A stretch of DNA of 44,687 nucleotides from an uncultured Desulfovibrionaceae bacterium (GTDB lineage Bacteria; Desulfobacterota; Desulfovibrionia; Desulfovibrionales; Desulfovibrionaceae), in NCBI GenBank assembly GCA_949741925.1, contig CATJOY010000038.1, forward strand, positions 1-44,687, written 5' to 3'. Positions 1 through 7,985 of the stretch are shown in pieces. A model generated the notes under the pieces. That model was not told the origin of the DNA and made no database searches. It was given only the letters and a program-made list of their open reading frames with translations. The first letter of the stretch is position 1, and every line of letters begins with the position of its first letter. Position numbers and translations under genes: made by a program.

Positions 1-123
1 AGTGGAGCGCCGCTCTAAAAAGTTTTTCCCTTGCCCGCGAATTCTCTTTGTGTAGCCACGTCGCGGCAGGGGGAGACAGAAAGCAGGGGAATTCTCTCAG
101 GTTGCTACAAGGAGCAAGGGCAT

Positions 124-1281
124 ATGATAGTACAGGCCAATCCGGGGGCTGCCTTTCGGGCCGCGGAAGCCCCGTTGCTGGATGCCGTCCGCCGGGTACT
201 GGAAAGCGGTTGGTATATTCTGGGCGAAACAGTGGCAGAATTTGAAAACCGCTTTGCCGCATGGAACGGCGTGGCCCATGGGGTAGGCTGTGCCAGCGGC
301 ACGGACGCCATAGAACTTATGCTGCGCGCTTTGGGGGCGAAGCCGGGCCGGGTGGTCTTCACTGTCTCCCATACGGCGGTGGCCACTGTTGCGGCTGTGG
401 AGCGCGCCGGCGCAACGGCATGGCTGGTCGATGTGGACGAGGCTTCGCTCACCATGTCGCCCGCGTCCCTGCGGGCCGCTGTGGCTGAATGCCGTTCTGC
501 CCGACCGGATTTGCAGCCTTGGGTTGTGCTGCCGGTGCATCTTTACGGCCAGCCTGCCGATATGGATGCCCTGGCTGTTGTAGCGAAAGAGAACGGCCTC
601 GAACTTTTAGAAGACTGTGCTCAGAGCCACGGTGCGCGCTACAAGGGACGACGGACCGGGGCCATAGGCCGAGCAGCGGCTTTCAGCCTTTACCCTACCA
701 AAAATCTCGGCGCGTTCGGGGATGGCGGCATTGTTCTGACCAATGACGCCGAACTGGCCGAAGCCATGCGCGTTCTGCGCCAGTACGGCTGGAAAGAGCG
801 GTATATCAGCGCCGTGCCGGGCATCAATTCCCGTCTGGACCCCTTGCAGGCTGCCATGCTGTTGGTGCGCCTGGAGGAGCTGGAAGCCGATAACGCCGCC
901 CGCCGTCGGCTGGCCGCTCTGTATGACCGGGAACTGGCGAGCCAGCCTTGGGACCGGGACCGCCTGTTGCGTGTTTGCGCCCCCACAGGCGCGGTGGAGC
1001 ATGTCTATCATCAATACGTGATCCGTACGCCTTTGCGCGATGCCTTGCGAGGTTTTTTGGAGACCCGAGGCATAGGGACGGCAGTCCATTACCCGGTTCC
1101 TGTGCATCGACAGCCCGCCTACAGTGACGGCCGTAGGGTGCCGGTAACCGGCGGCGCCTTGCCGGTGACCGAACGGGTGGCCGCAGAAGTGCTGAGCCTG
1201 CCTATGTATGCGCAACTTACGGAAGATGAGGTGCGTGAGGTGTGCGCGGCCCTCAGACTCTGGGGGGAGGGGGCGTTGTGA
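124..1281 (+). CDS. DegT/DnrJ/EryC1-family PLP sugar aminotransferase (FdtB/QdtB-like)
   Basis: A 385-residue PLP-dependent aminotransferase that transfers an amino group to a keto-sugar nucleotide. The sequence shows the family's N-terminal block (ILGETVAEFE), the CASGTDAI cofactor-phosphate loop, the EDCAQSHGA aspartate motif, and the lysine that forms the Schiff base in SLYPTKNLGAFGDGG. The ATG at 124 is preferred over an upstream in-frame start because AAGGAG lies about 9 nt before it and the family fold begins there. The next gene encodes a fused ketoisomerase/acetyltransferase of the Fdt/Qdt pathways, so the likely substrate is dTDP-3-keto-6-deoxyhexose, giving the 3-amino sugar of Fuc3NAc or Qui3NAc for a surface glycan. 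That pathway assignment is inference from context; the family assignment is firm. Confidence 0.9.
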   Translation: MIVQANPGAAFRAAEAPLLDAVRRVLESGWYILGETVAEFENRFAAWNGVAHGVGCASGTDAIELMLRALGAKPGRVVFTVSHTAVATVAAVERAGATAWLVDVDEASLTMSPASLRAAVAECRSARPDLQPWVVLPVHLYGQPADMDALAVVAKENGLELLEDCAQSHGARYKGRRTGAIGRAAAFSLYPTKNLGAFGDGGIVLTNDAELAEAMRVLRQYGWKERYISAVPGINSRLDPLQAAMLLVRLEELEADNAARRRLAALYDRELASQPWDRDRLLRVCAPTGAVEHVYHQYVIRTPLRDALRGFLETRGIGTAVHYPVPVHRQPAYSDGRRVPVTGGALPVTERVAAEVLSLPMYAQLTEDEVREVCAALRLWGEGAL

Positions 1282-1283
1282 GC

Positions 1284-1301
1284 AGCCGGCGTGCGCCGGC
1301 T
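1284..1301 (+). other. Intercistronic hairpin after the aminotransferase gene
   Basis: AGCCGGC-GTGC-GCCGGCT forms a perfect 7-bp stem (or 8 bp with a 2-nt loop) three bases after the stop codon. There is no T-run, so it is more likely an mRNA 3'-end stabiliser or weak attenuator than a terminator. The remaining sequence up to 1523 contains a second GC-rich dyad near 1327-1355 but no gene that I can support. Confidence 0.45.
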
Positions 1302-1523
1302 ATTCCTCCACCGCCTGTGATATTCCCGGAGGCCCGAAATGCCCCGGGCTTCAGGCATACGGAAGACAGGCTCTCGTTCTTTACGGCGCAGGATCGCAAT
1401 ACGGCATTGCCTCCAAAACACTCAGGCCGGTTGTTGCGGCAGGATGCCCCGGGGCAGCGGAAAATATTCACTATGGCTTGCGCTGCATGATAAAGGCGCG
1501 GATAGGGCAAGGAGGGACCCGCT

Positions 1524-2501
1524 ATGGATGATCGCAGTCAGGTTTTTATTCACGATCAGGGGCTTTGCGAGAGCTCCCGCGTTGGCGCGGGAACCCGTAT
1601 CTGGGCTTTTGCTCATATTCTACCCGGGGCCGTCATTGGTGAAGCGTGCAATATCTGCGACCATGTCTTTATAGAAAATGATGTTGTGATAGGTGATAGA
1701 GTTACAATCAAATGCGGTGTGCAATTGTGGGATGGCGTACGCGTCGAGGATGATGTGTTCATCGGCCCCAATGTCAGCTTTTGCAACGACCGTTTTCCCC
1801 GCTCCAAGCAACGCCCTGAGCGCTTCTTGCCTTTGGTGTTGAAGAAAGGCGCTTCCATAGGGGCTGGAGCTACCCTGTTGCCTGGCATCACTGTGGGAGA
1901 AGGGGCCATGGTCGGGGCCGGAGCCGTGGTCTGCCATGATGTGCCCCCGTATGCCATAGTATACGGTAATCCGGGGAGTATTCATGGCTACTGCGGCGGA
2001 TGGCAGCGCGGCAGAGATGCGGAGGTAATGAGCCTGCCTCCGGCTTCAGAGAACCCGGAGAACGAGCCCAAAGATCTTGGCATCGGGGGGTGCGCTCTCA
2101 TCCCTTTGCCTTCTTTCAGGGATTTGCGGGGCAATCTGACTGTTATGGAATTTGAAACCGTTTTGCCCTTTATTCCCCGGCGGCAGTTTTTTGTATACGG
2201 AGTTGCTAACGATAAAGTGCGCGGCGAGCACGCGCATCGCGTTTGTCAGCAGTTTTTGGTGGCCGTGCATGGCAGCTTGCATGTGGTTCTGCACGATGGA
2301 AGCCGTATGAGAGAAGTTCTTCTTGATCGGCCGGATTGGGGGCTGTACCTTCCCGCGGGCGTTTGGGGTATTCAGTATAAGTTCTCCGCCGATGCCGTGC
2401 TTGGGGTGTACGCTTCGTTACCTTATGACAGCACGGATTATATCCGCCATTTCAACCAATTTTTGGCGGAATACGGCCCGAGCCACACTATAAGCGGCTA
2501 A
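1524..2501 (+). CDS. Fused sugar N-acetyltransferase / dTDP-4-keto-6-deoxyhexose 3,4-ketoisomerase (FdtD-like)
   Basis: A 325-residue two-domain enzyme. Residues about 1-155 are a left-handed beta-helix acyltransferase with repeated hexapeptides (for example VGAGTRIW, IGEACNIC, VGAGAVV). Residues about 185-325 are a cupin of the WxcM/FdtA family with RGNL, the HAH-containing block RGEHAHRVCQQF, the GLYLPAGVWGI block and the terminal YIRHFNQFL. The same fusion is known from Shewanella denitrificans FdtD, which isomerises the 4-keto sugar to the 3-keto form and later acetylates the amino product. The neighbouring aminotransferase would carry out the middle step. The start has AGGAGGG about 8 nt upstream. 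Function by domain is confident; the exact sugar (Fuc3NAc or Qui3NAc) cannot be told from sequence alone. Confidence 0.85.
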   Translation: MDDRSQVFIHDQGLCESSRVGAGTRIWAFAHILPGAVIGEACNICDHVFIENDVVIGDRVTIKCGVQLWDGVRVEDDVFIGPNVSFCNDRFPRSKQRPERFLPLVLKKGASIGAGATLLPGITVGEGAMVGAGAVVCHDVPPYAIVYGNPGSIHGYCGGWQRGRDAEVMSLPPASENPENEPKDLGIGGCALIPLPSFRDLRGNLTVMEFETVLPFIPRRQFFVYGVANDKVRGEHAHRVCQQFLVAVHGSLHVVLHDGSRMREVLLDRPDWGLYLPAGVWGIQYKFSADAVLGVYASLPYDSTDYIRHFNQFLAEYGPSHTISG

Positions 2502-2571
2502 GAGCGCCGCGTGTCGGACGCTGCTTGCGTGAGGCCCTCGGAGAAAGATGGGCCTTGCTCCGAGGGGCTGT

Positions 2572-2735
2572 TTTCATCTCTCGCTCTCCTGCTCAGCCGT
2601 CATTTTTTCCCGGTCGTGTTGGCCCCAAAAAAACGGGGAAAGGTATATTCAATATACCTTTCCCCGTTTTTTGGGGCTTTCTTGCCAGAGGAAACCAGTC
2701 GGCTTTTTGCTGCCAAAATGTCTTTAGAAACAGAG
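2572..2735 (+). repeat. Dispersed intergenic element, copy A
   Basis: One of three similar stretches in this window (others at 24566-24720 and 26162-26321). It has a pyrimidine-rich 5' block (2572-2608), a large hairpin (2622-2677), and a 3' block at 2700-2731 that begins CGGCTTTTTGCTGCC and contains AATGTC and GAAAC. Similarity to the other copies is clearest in the two outer blocks; the hairpin differs completely. No ribosome binding site precedes the short ORFs crossing it, so I treat it as noncoding. Its function is unknown. Confidence 0.55.
2622..2677. terminator. Bidirectional terminator between the sugar genes and secDF
   Basis: A near-perfect inverted repeat: a 25-bp stem (GCCCC, A-run, CGGGG, AAAGGTATAT and complements), one bulged A and a 3-nt loop TCA at 2649-2651. 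The A-run in one arm and T-run in the other give a U-tract in both directions, as expected between the convergent genes ending at 2501 (+) and 2846 (-). Confidence 0.85.
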
Positions 2736-2845
2736 GCGTAAGGCCTGGGATGAGCGCGCTTTTGGCTGTTAGAGTCCGTCATTCCAGAGGCTCTCTATCG
2801 CTTCTTGAATCCTCAAGAAGCGATAGAGCCTTGTAGCACACGCAC

Positions 2846-5548
2846 TTACACCCGGGCCCGCGCGGCCAGACGCTCCCGTTTGGCCTCTTCCTCGCGGCGT
2901 TTCTTTTCCTCTTCTGCCTGGGCCACCACGGTATCCCCGAAGATAAGCAGAATGGGGCTGGCCACAAAGACAGACGACAAGGTGCCGATAATCACGCCGA
3001 TGAACATAATCAGGGCGAAATCATGGATGATGCCGCCGCCGAAAAGCAGAAGTGAACCGACGACAATCAAGGTGGTGCCTGAGGTCAGCACCGTGCGGGA
3101 GAGCGTTTGATTGATGCTGCGGTTGATGGTTTCCGAGAGACGAAGCCCTTTAGCGTTTTTCAGGTTTTCGCGAATCCGGTCAAAGACGATGATGGTATCA
3201 TTCAAGGAGTAGCCCAGAATCGTCAAGAGCGCGGCGATAATGGTCAGGTCAAACTCTTTGCCCATCATGGCAAAGAGGCCGACTGTGATGAAAATATCAT
3301 GGAAGATGGAGACCAACGCCCCCAACGCGTAGACGAGTTTCAGCTTCCAGCAGAGAATCAGCGTGATGATAGAAGCGGCCAGAACCAGCAGCGCCTTGCT
3401 GAGGCCCGCCATATCCAGCAGGTACATACCGGCAAGAAGAGCGGCGGCCATAAGCCCGGCCACAAACCAACGCTGTTCAAATCTGCCTGAAATGTAAATG
3501 GCAATGAACAGGGTTGCGAAGTACATGGCTTCCACGGCCTTCGAGCGCAAGTCGGCGCCGACCTTGGGCCCGACGCTCTCCAGGCGTACAATATCGTAGG
3601 CTATGCCCGGCAGGCCGCTTGCCAAAGCATTGTCGATGGATTCCCGGATTTTGGCCGTGGTATCCTCGGCTGTGGAGGAGACGCGGATCAGGAAGGTTTG
3701 CCCGTCATCATCCCCGAAGCGCTGCACAACCAGACCCGACAGACCGGTTGCCTCCAAGGAGGTTTTTACCTGTTCCTCGTTAACAGAATCCTTGAATTGC
3801 ACCTGGGCTATCGAGCCGCCGGCAAAATCGATACCGTATTTTAGCCCGCCGTGCATGATGATCGGAACAAGGCAGGCGACAAAGACCAACACGGCCGCGA
3901 CACAGTAAATTTTCCTGAGCCCGAGGAAGTTGAAGTGCAGAGTATTCGGAATCAGCGCCAAGCCCATGTTGAGCTTGCGGCCCTTGGCGCCCATCCAGAG
4001 ATCATAAATAATGTGGGAAACGAAGACTGCTGTGAACATTGAGGCAATGATGCCCAGGATCAGAGTAACGGCAAATCCCCTAATAGGGCCGGTGCCGAAC
4101 TGGTAGAGTACCACAGCAGCGATGACTGTGGTCAGGTTGGAATCGACGATGGTCAGCGTGGCCCTTGAAAAGCCCGTGCGGATGGCCGCTATGGGGCTAA
4201 GCCCGTTGCGCAGTTCTTCGCGTATGCGTTCAAAAATCAGCACGTTGGCGTCTACGGCCATGCCCAGGGTCAGTACAATGCCCGCAATGCCGGGCAGGGT
4301 TAACGTGGCCCCGAAGGCGGCCATGCCCGCAAGGATGAATACAACATCCAGAACCAGCATCAGGTTGGCAATCAGGCCGGAGATGCCGTAATACACGGCC
4401 ATGAAGAGCATCACAACGATACCGCCGATAACGGCGGCCTTGATACCTTGATCAATGGATTGCTGGCCAAGGGAGGGGCCGACAGTACGCTCTTCATCGA
4501 TGCTTACCGGAGCCGGGAGCGAGCCCGCCCTGAGTACCAGAGCCAGATCTTGGGCCTCCGCAGCGGTAAAGTTGCCGGTGATGCTGGCTTGGCCGCCGCC
4601 GATCTTGGCCTGGATAACCGGGGCGGAGTGTACTTTGCCATCCAACACGATGGCCATGCGGCGGCCGATGTTTTCACCGGTTACCCGTTCAAAAAGGCCG
4701 GCGCCCTGGTTATTGAAGGAAAGGCGAACATAGGGTTGGTTGTTGGTGGAATCTATAGCCGGGGCGGCATCGGAGATATATTCCCCGGTGAGCATGGCTT
4801 CCTTATCCACCAGAATCGGTTGATCAGGAGCGCCGGCCTTGCCTTTTATGGGCAGGATCTCGGTTCCCGGCGGAATAAGCCCGCGGGCAATGCGTTCGGC
4901 ATCAACATCGTCGCGCACCAGTTTGAATTCCAAATGCGCTGTCTGGCCTACAATCTGGATAGCCCGGTTGGCGTCTTTGATTCCCGGAAGTTGGATGATG
5001 ATCCGGTTATTCTCCGGCTGCTCGCGGATATCCGGCTCGGCAACGCCAAACTGGTCGATGCGGTTGCGGATGGCGGTGAGCACCTGCCCGAGGGCCATAC
5101 GAGTCATTTCCGCTCGCTCCTGCGGCCTGAACGAGGCAATATAGCGTAATCTGCCTTCCTCGATGCTTTGCGGCGGATCAAGTACGAGCTGAGGGAAATA
5201 CTTGGCCATCATTTCCTCTAGGGCTGCCCTTTGTTCGGGCCGCGCTAAGGTGAATTCCAGCTTTTCCCCGGCCACCACGCGCGGGCGCAGAATCAGAATA
5301 TTTTCATCGCGTCCCACGGCGCGGATATTCTGGCCCGCCTGGACCAGAGAGTTTCCAATGGCCTTATCCACATCCACACTGAGGGTCAGGTGAATGCCGC
5401 CTACAAGATCCAGCCCCAGATTGATGCGGGAATCAGGAAGAAAGCGGGTCAGCGCGGAATTGGGCGCGAAGCCGGGCAAAAGGTAGATCAGAGAAAGAAA
5501 GATCGCCAGCACGGTGACGCCTATTCTCCAGCTCAGGCCTTGTCTCAT
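2846..5548 (-). CDS. secDF: Protein translocase SecD-SecF fusion
   Basis: A 900-residue fusion of the two RND-like subunits that use the proton motive force to pull exported proteins through SecYEG and release them into the periplasm. SecD occupies about residues 1-530: an N-terminal membrane segment (VLAIFLSLIYLLPGF), the large periplasmic domain with GLDLVGGIHLTL, and helices carrying LTLGMAVDANVLIFERIREEL. SecF follows from about residue 540 (RKIYCVAAVLVFVACL, YGIDFAGGSIAQVQF, LTILGYSLNDTIIVFDRIREN). No stop separates the halves. The ATG at 5548 has a TGGAG ribosome binding site, and yajC lies 145 nt upstream on the same strand, so the pair is probably one operon. SecD and SecF are separate in many bacteria, so the fusion is mildly unusual but known. 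Confidence 0.97.
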   Translation of the reverse strand: MRQGLSWRIGVTVLAIFLSLIYLLPGFAPNSALTRFLPDSRINLGLDLVGGIHLTLSVDVDKAIGNSLVQAGQNIRAVGRDENILILRPRVVAGEKLEFTLARPEQRAALEEMMAKYFPQLVLDPPQSIEEGRLRYIASFRPQERAEMTRMALGQVLTAIRNRIDQFGVAEPDIREQPENNRIIIQLPGIKDANRAIQIVGQTAHLEFKLVRDDVDAERIARGLIPPGTEILPIKGKAGAPDQPILVDKEAMLTGEYISDAAPAIDSTNNQPYVRLSFNNQGAGLFERVTGENIGRRMAIVLDGKVHSAPVIQAKIGGGQASITGNFTAAEAQDLALVLRAGSLPAPVSIDEERTVGPSLGQQSIDQGIKAAVIGGIVVMLFMAVYYGISGLIANLMLVLDVVFILAGMAAFGATLTLPGIAGIVLTLGMAVDANVLIFERIREELRNGLSPIAAIRTGFSRATLTIVDSNLTTVIAAVVLYQFGTGPIRGFAVTLILGIIASMFTAVFVSHIIYDLWMGAKGRKLNMGLALIPNTLHFNFLGLRKIYCVAAVLVFVACLVPIIMHGGLKYGIDFAGGSIAQVQFKDSVNEEQVKTSLEATGLSGLVVQRFGDDDGQTFLIRVSSTAEDTTAKIRESIDNALASGLPGIAYDIVRLESVGPKVGADLRSKAVEAMYFATLFIAIYISGRFEQRWFVAGLMAAALLAGMYLLDMAGLSKALLVLAASIITLILCWKLKLVYALGALVSIFHDIFITVGLFAMMGKEFDLTIIAALLTILGYSLNDTIIVFDRIRENLKNAKGLRLSETINRSINQTLSRTVLTSGTTLIVVGSLLLFGGGIIHDFALIMFIGVIIGTLSSVFVASPILLIFGDTVVAQAEEEKKRREEEAKRERLAARARV

Positions 5549-5589
5549 ACGGTCTCCAGTCTGAAATACGGGCTACAGTAGAAGGAAAC

Positions 5590-5626
5590 GCGGGCTGCCA
5601 TGTACGCGTTACATAGAACAGCCCGC
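5590..5626 (-). other. Hairpin between yajC and secDF
   Basis: GCGGGCTG at 5590-5597 pairs with CAGCCCGC at 5619-5626 (8 bp, 21-nt loop). It lacks a T-run and lies inside the presumed yajC-secDF transcript, so it may tune the ratio of the two products. Confidence 0.35.
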
Positions 5627-5693
5627 CCCAAATATGCCGGATGCGAAAATGCCTACTATCCGTTATGATCCGGAAAACCTGCCGCGGGTTTTG

Positions 5694-6161
5694 TTATTTG
5701 TCGGCAGCGGAGTCCTTGCTCTGTTCCTTGGCGGCGGTAGTTTCTGCATCACCGTTATTGCCGTCGGGGGCATCTATTTGAACTTCTTCGCTTCTGGCGG
5801 GTTTGCCTTTGGCTTTTTTATCTTTTTTGAGGGGGGGCACAACGTTGGCGTTTACGGGCACGCCGCTGATATACCCACGGGCCATGGTCACTGTTGTGTC
5901 GCCAAGATCAACCATGATCACGTCGTCACGCGTTTCCACAATGCGCCCGTACAATCCCCCGGCAGTGATGACGGCGTCGCCTTTTTTGAGAGCGTTGAGC
6001 ATCTCACGGTGGGCCTTCGCTTTTTTCTGTTGAGGGCGGATCAGGAGAAAATAAAAGACAACAAAAATAAGAATGAACGGCATGAGGCCGGTAAGCATGT
6101 TTGCTTCACCCGCGGCCGGCTGGTTGGCCCCCATGGCATAGGCGTTGGTAATCCAGGACAT
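5694..6161 (-). CDS. yajC: Sec translocase accessory subunit YajC
   Basis: A 155-residue YajC. A single membrane helix (GLMPFILIFVVFYFLLI, about residues 25-41) is followed by the signature RPQQKKAKAHREMLNALKKGD and the small beta domain with ITAGGLYGRI. The C-terminal 45 residues are a charged, low-complexity tail (many Lys, Asp and Glu) that makes it longer than the usual 90-110 residues. YajC forms a complex with SecDF in the inner membrane, consistent with secDF lying directly downstream. The ATG at 6161 has AGGAG seven bases before it. Confidence 0.95.
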   Translation of the reverse strand: MSWITNAYAMGANQPAAGEANMLTGLMPFILIFVVFYFLLIRPQQKKAKAHREMLNALKKGDAVITAGGLYGRIVETRDDVIMVDLGDTTVTMARGYISGVPVNANVVPPLKKDKKAKGKPARSEEVQIDAPDGNNGDAETTAAKEQSKDSAADK

Positions 6162-6410
6162 GGTTCCTCCGGAAATTGCGCTGTGCGCGTAACGTTATGA
6201 ACAAAACAGAATTTCCTAACTCGGTCTTGAGAAAACTTCAATGGATTTCTTCTCCGGAGCGGGGGAGCCCTCCCCTTGGAGGGATGGTTCCGGCAGTCTT
6301 CAGCGGGGCGGCTCCCGGCGGGCAGCGCTGCGCTGTTGCGGCATCGATTGGAGCGGCTTTTGTGTTGGGATACCGATGAGCTTGAGCCGATACTTTTATC
6401 CAACGCAGGG
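6162..6410. other. Spacer between divergent yajC and the Cys-rich gene
   Basis: About 250 bp with no supportable gene. It should contain the yajC promoter on the minus strand, but I could not identify convincing -35/-10 boxes. A GC-rich dyad (around GCCCTCCCCTTGGAGGG, 6268-6284) is present. Confidence 0.4.
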
Positions 6411-6439
6411 TTGCCTTGGCAGCGGCAAGTGACTATGCT
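6411..6439 (+). promoter_or_regulatory. Sigma-70-type promoter of the 57-residue Cys-rich gene
   Basis: TTGCCT (6411-6416), a 17-nt spacer and TATGCT (6434-6439). Transcription would begin near 6446, leaving a leader of about 20 nt that carries the GGAGG ribosome binding site. Promoter, small gene and terminator together form a self-contained unit. Confidence 0.55.
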
Positions 6440-6464
6440 GTAAGAAAAATAATTGGAGGTTGCT

Positions 6465-6638
6465 ATGAGCGATAAAAATGAACCGACTCCCCTCTGCGGC
6501 AACACCGTCGGGCATGCCCATCCGGGAGGCCGGCGCTGCTGTGGACGTCCTTTATCAGAAAAATGTTCTCCCGAGGAAGAAGCCGCTAAGACCAACGCCC
6601 ATGGCGAAAAGAGCTGCTGCAAGGGCAAGCACTCCTGA
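6465..6638 (+). CDS. Small Cys/His-rich protein of unknown function
   Basis: A 57-residue protein that I do not recognise. It holds six cysteines (LCG, RRCCG, KCS, SCCK) and three histidines (two in GHAHPGG, one in NAHGEK) in a very hydrophilic chain with no signal peptide or membrane segment. Paired CC motifs with His suggest metal binding or metal buffering, which is inference only. The ATG at 6465 has GGAGG seven bases upstream, a sigma-70-type promoter precedes it, and a strong terminator follows at 6722-6755. These flanking signals are the best argument that it is a real monocistronic gene and not a chance ORF. Confidence 0.7.
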   Translation: MSDKNEPTPLCGNTVGHAHPGGRRCCGRPLSEKCSPEEEAAKTNAHGEKSCCKGKHS

Positions 6639-6721
6639 GTATTCCCAAGAGGCCGAAGTTTGCCCTAGGCCCTCTTGAGGGTATCGAGCTGTCTAAGAGG
6701 AGTATAAACGCTCGAATATCA

Positions 6722-6755
6722 AAGCCAGGCAAAAAAGTAGATTTTTGCCTGGCTT
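6722..6755 (+). terminator. Rho-independent terminator after the Cys-rich gene
   Basis: AAGCCAGGCAAAAA and its exact complement form a 14-bp stem with a 6-nt loop. The A/T-runs lie inside the stem, so it can work in both directions between the convergent genes ending at 6638 (+) and 6889 (-). Confidence 0.85.
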
Positions 6756-6888
6756 CCCTCAATCTATAAATGGCGTTCTCTGCGGCTCAGGGCTGTTTTC
6801 CAAGCATTTCTGCAGTAACGCCGAATCTTTCTTACACCATCCTCCGGCCGTTCCGGGGGATGGGGATTTCCGCCTTGCTGTCTGCCCC

Positions 6889-7965
6889 TCAGATATCCAG
6901 CGCCCGGCGCAGCGCCTGAAAATCGAGATGCGCGCTGACCAGATGCGCTCCCTGGGTTACCTTGGCCGGATCCCTGAGTTTGTTCCGGGTAAAGAGGGCC
7001 TCAACTTTGCGGGCTGCCGTAAAGGTATCGTCGCGGGTGACCAGGATGGGAATTTCCAGAGCGTCTGCTCTGGAAAGGATGATATCCCCCGGATAAAAGT
7101 TGCCGGTCAGAATGAGGCAGGAAGAGCCGCCCTCAATGGCGACCATCTGCACATCGGCTCTATCGCCTCCGACGATGACGGCTGCCTTGGGGGTTCTGCG
7201 GTAGTGGGCCATGAAGTTTTCCACTTGCATAGTACCGATGAGGAAGTTTTCCACCATACGGGTGGTCTTGCCCGCTGTGGTCAGTAGATGGGCGGAAAGA
7301 TGATCCATAATCTGGGAAACCTGGAGAGAACTTAGCAACGGATCATGAGGGATAGTTCCCAAAACCGGTATGCCGCGACTTTCCAAAAACGGTTTGACGC
7401 GTGATTCCACATCTTCGGTAAGCGTGTGGGGAACGGCGTTCAGAACAACCCCAAGCATGGCGTCTCCCAAAAGTTCGCGGATAAACAGGATTCGATCCAG
7501 GTGAACTTGCCGGGTGGCCCGATCCAGAAGAAGCAGTTTGAGGTTCAGCTCGCGGATAATGCGCAGGGCAGAGAAGTTGAAAATCTCTCCTGCCTCGAGG
7601 CTGCCCGCGCCGCAGAGCATGGTTAAATCGTGGGATTGGAACAGGGCTTCGACGCTGGCGCGCAATCCGGGCAGCGGGTCCTCCAACCCTTTGCCCACGG
7701 CTTTCATGTTCAGATCCTGGGTCAGCAGCAGCGAAGATGGGGGAACAGACTCGGCTCCAAGGTTCAGGGCTTCGCGCATGAACAAGGTGTCTTCGTCTTC
7801 CATAAGTTTTTCGGCCGATTCGGCATGGGGCACAGGAAGGCTCCCCAAGGGCTTCATCCAGGCACAGGAAATATTCTGCTGACGCAAAGAGAGTGCCAGG
7901 CCCAGGGCAAGCGTGTTTTTCCCCGCGCTGGGATGGGTGGAACCTATGTAAAGGGCGTTTGTCAC
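6889..7965 (-). CDS. BioD-like P-loop / DRTGG-domain protein (phosphotransacetylase N-terminal-like)
   Basis: A 358-residue protein. The N-terminal part resembles the dethiobiotin synthetase-like domain found at the front of long phosphotransacetylases (ALYIGSTHPSAGKNTLALGLA, a P-loop variant; later VLNAVPH and GTIPHD). The C-terminal part is a DRTGG domain (AAVIVGGDRADVQMVAIEGG, LILTGNFYPGDIIL, ILVTRDDTFTAA). Stand-alone proteins of this build sit next to pta-ackA in Desulfovibrio. It lacks the phosphotransacetylase catalytic domain, so a regulatory or nucleotide-sensing role is more likely than an enzymatic one. The start chosen is GTG at 7965 with AGGAG eight bases upstream; longer in-frame extensions overlap the next gene. 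It is 20 nt downstream of the acyl-CoA synthetase-like gene and probably cotranscribed with it. Confidence 0.8.
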   Translation of the reverse strand: MTNALYIGSTHPSAGKNTLALGLALSLRQQNISCAWMKPLGSLPVPHAESAEKLMEDEDTLFMREALNLGAESVPPSSLLLTQDLNMKAVGKGLEDPLPGLRASVEALFQSHDLTMLCGAGSLEAGEIFNFSALRIIRELNLKLLLLDRATRQVHLDRILFIRELLGDAMLGVVLNAVPHTLTEDVESRVKPFLESRGIPVLGTIPHDPLLSSLQVSQIMDHLSAHLLTTAGKTTRMVENFLIGTMQVENFMAHYRRTPKAAVIVGGDRADVQMVAIEGGSSCLILTGNFYPGDIILSRADALEIPILVTRDDTFTAARKVEALFTRNKLRDPAKVTQGAHLVSAHLDFQALRRALDI

Positions 7966-7985
7966 GGTAAAACTCCTGTTATCCG

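Noticed and set aside
39-99. Direct repeat GAATTCTCT at 39-47 and 91-99 before the first gene
   Set aside because: Too short and isolated to interpret; the upstream gene context is outside the window.
2511-2741. Short plus-strand ORF across element copy A, with peptide similarity to ORFs in copies B and C
   Set aside because: The similarity comes from the repeated DNA and is seen in more than one frame; the huge hairpin lies in its centre and no ribosome binding site exists. Treated as a noncoding repeat.
4448-5149. 233-codon plus-strand frame over secDF
   Set aside because: Antisense shadow of the SecD domain.
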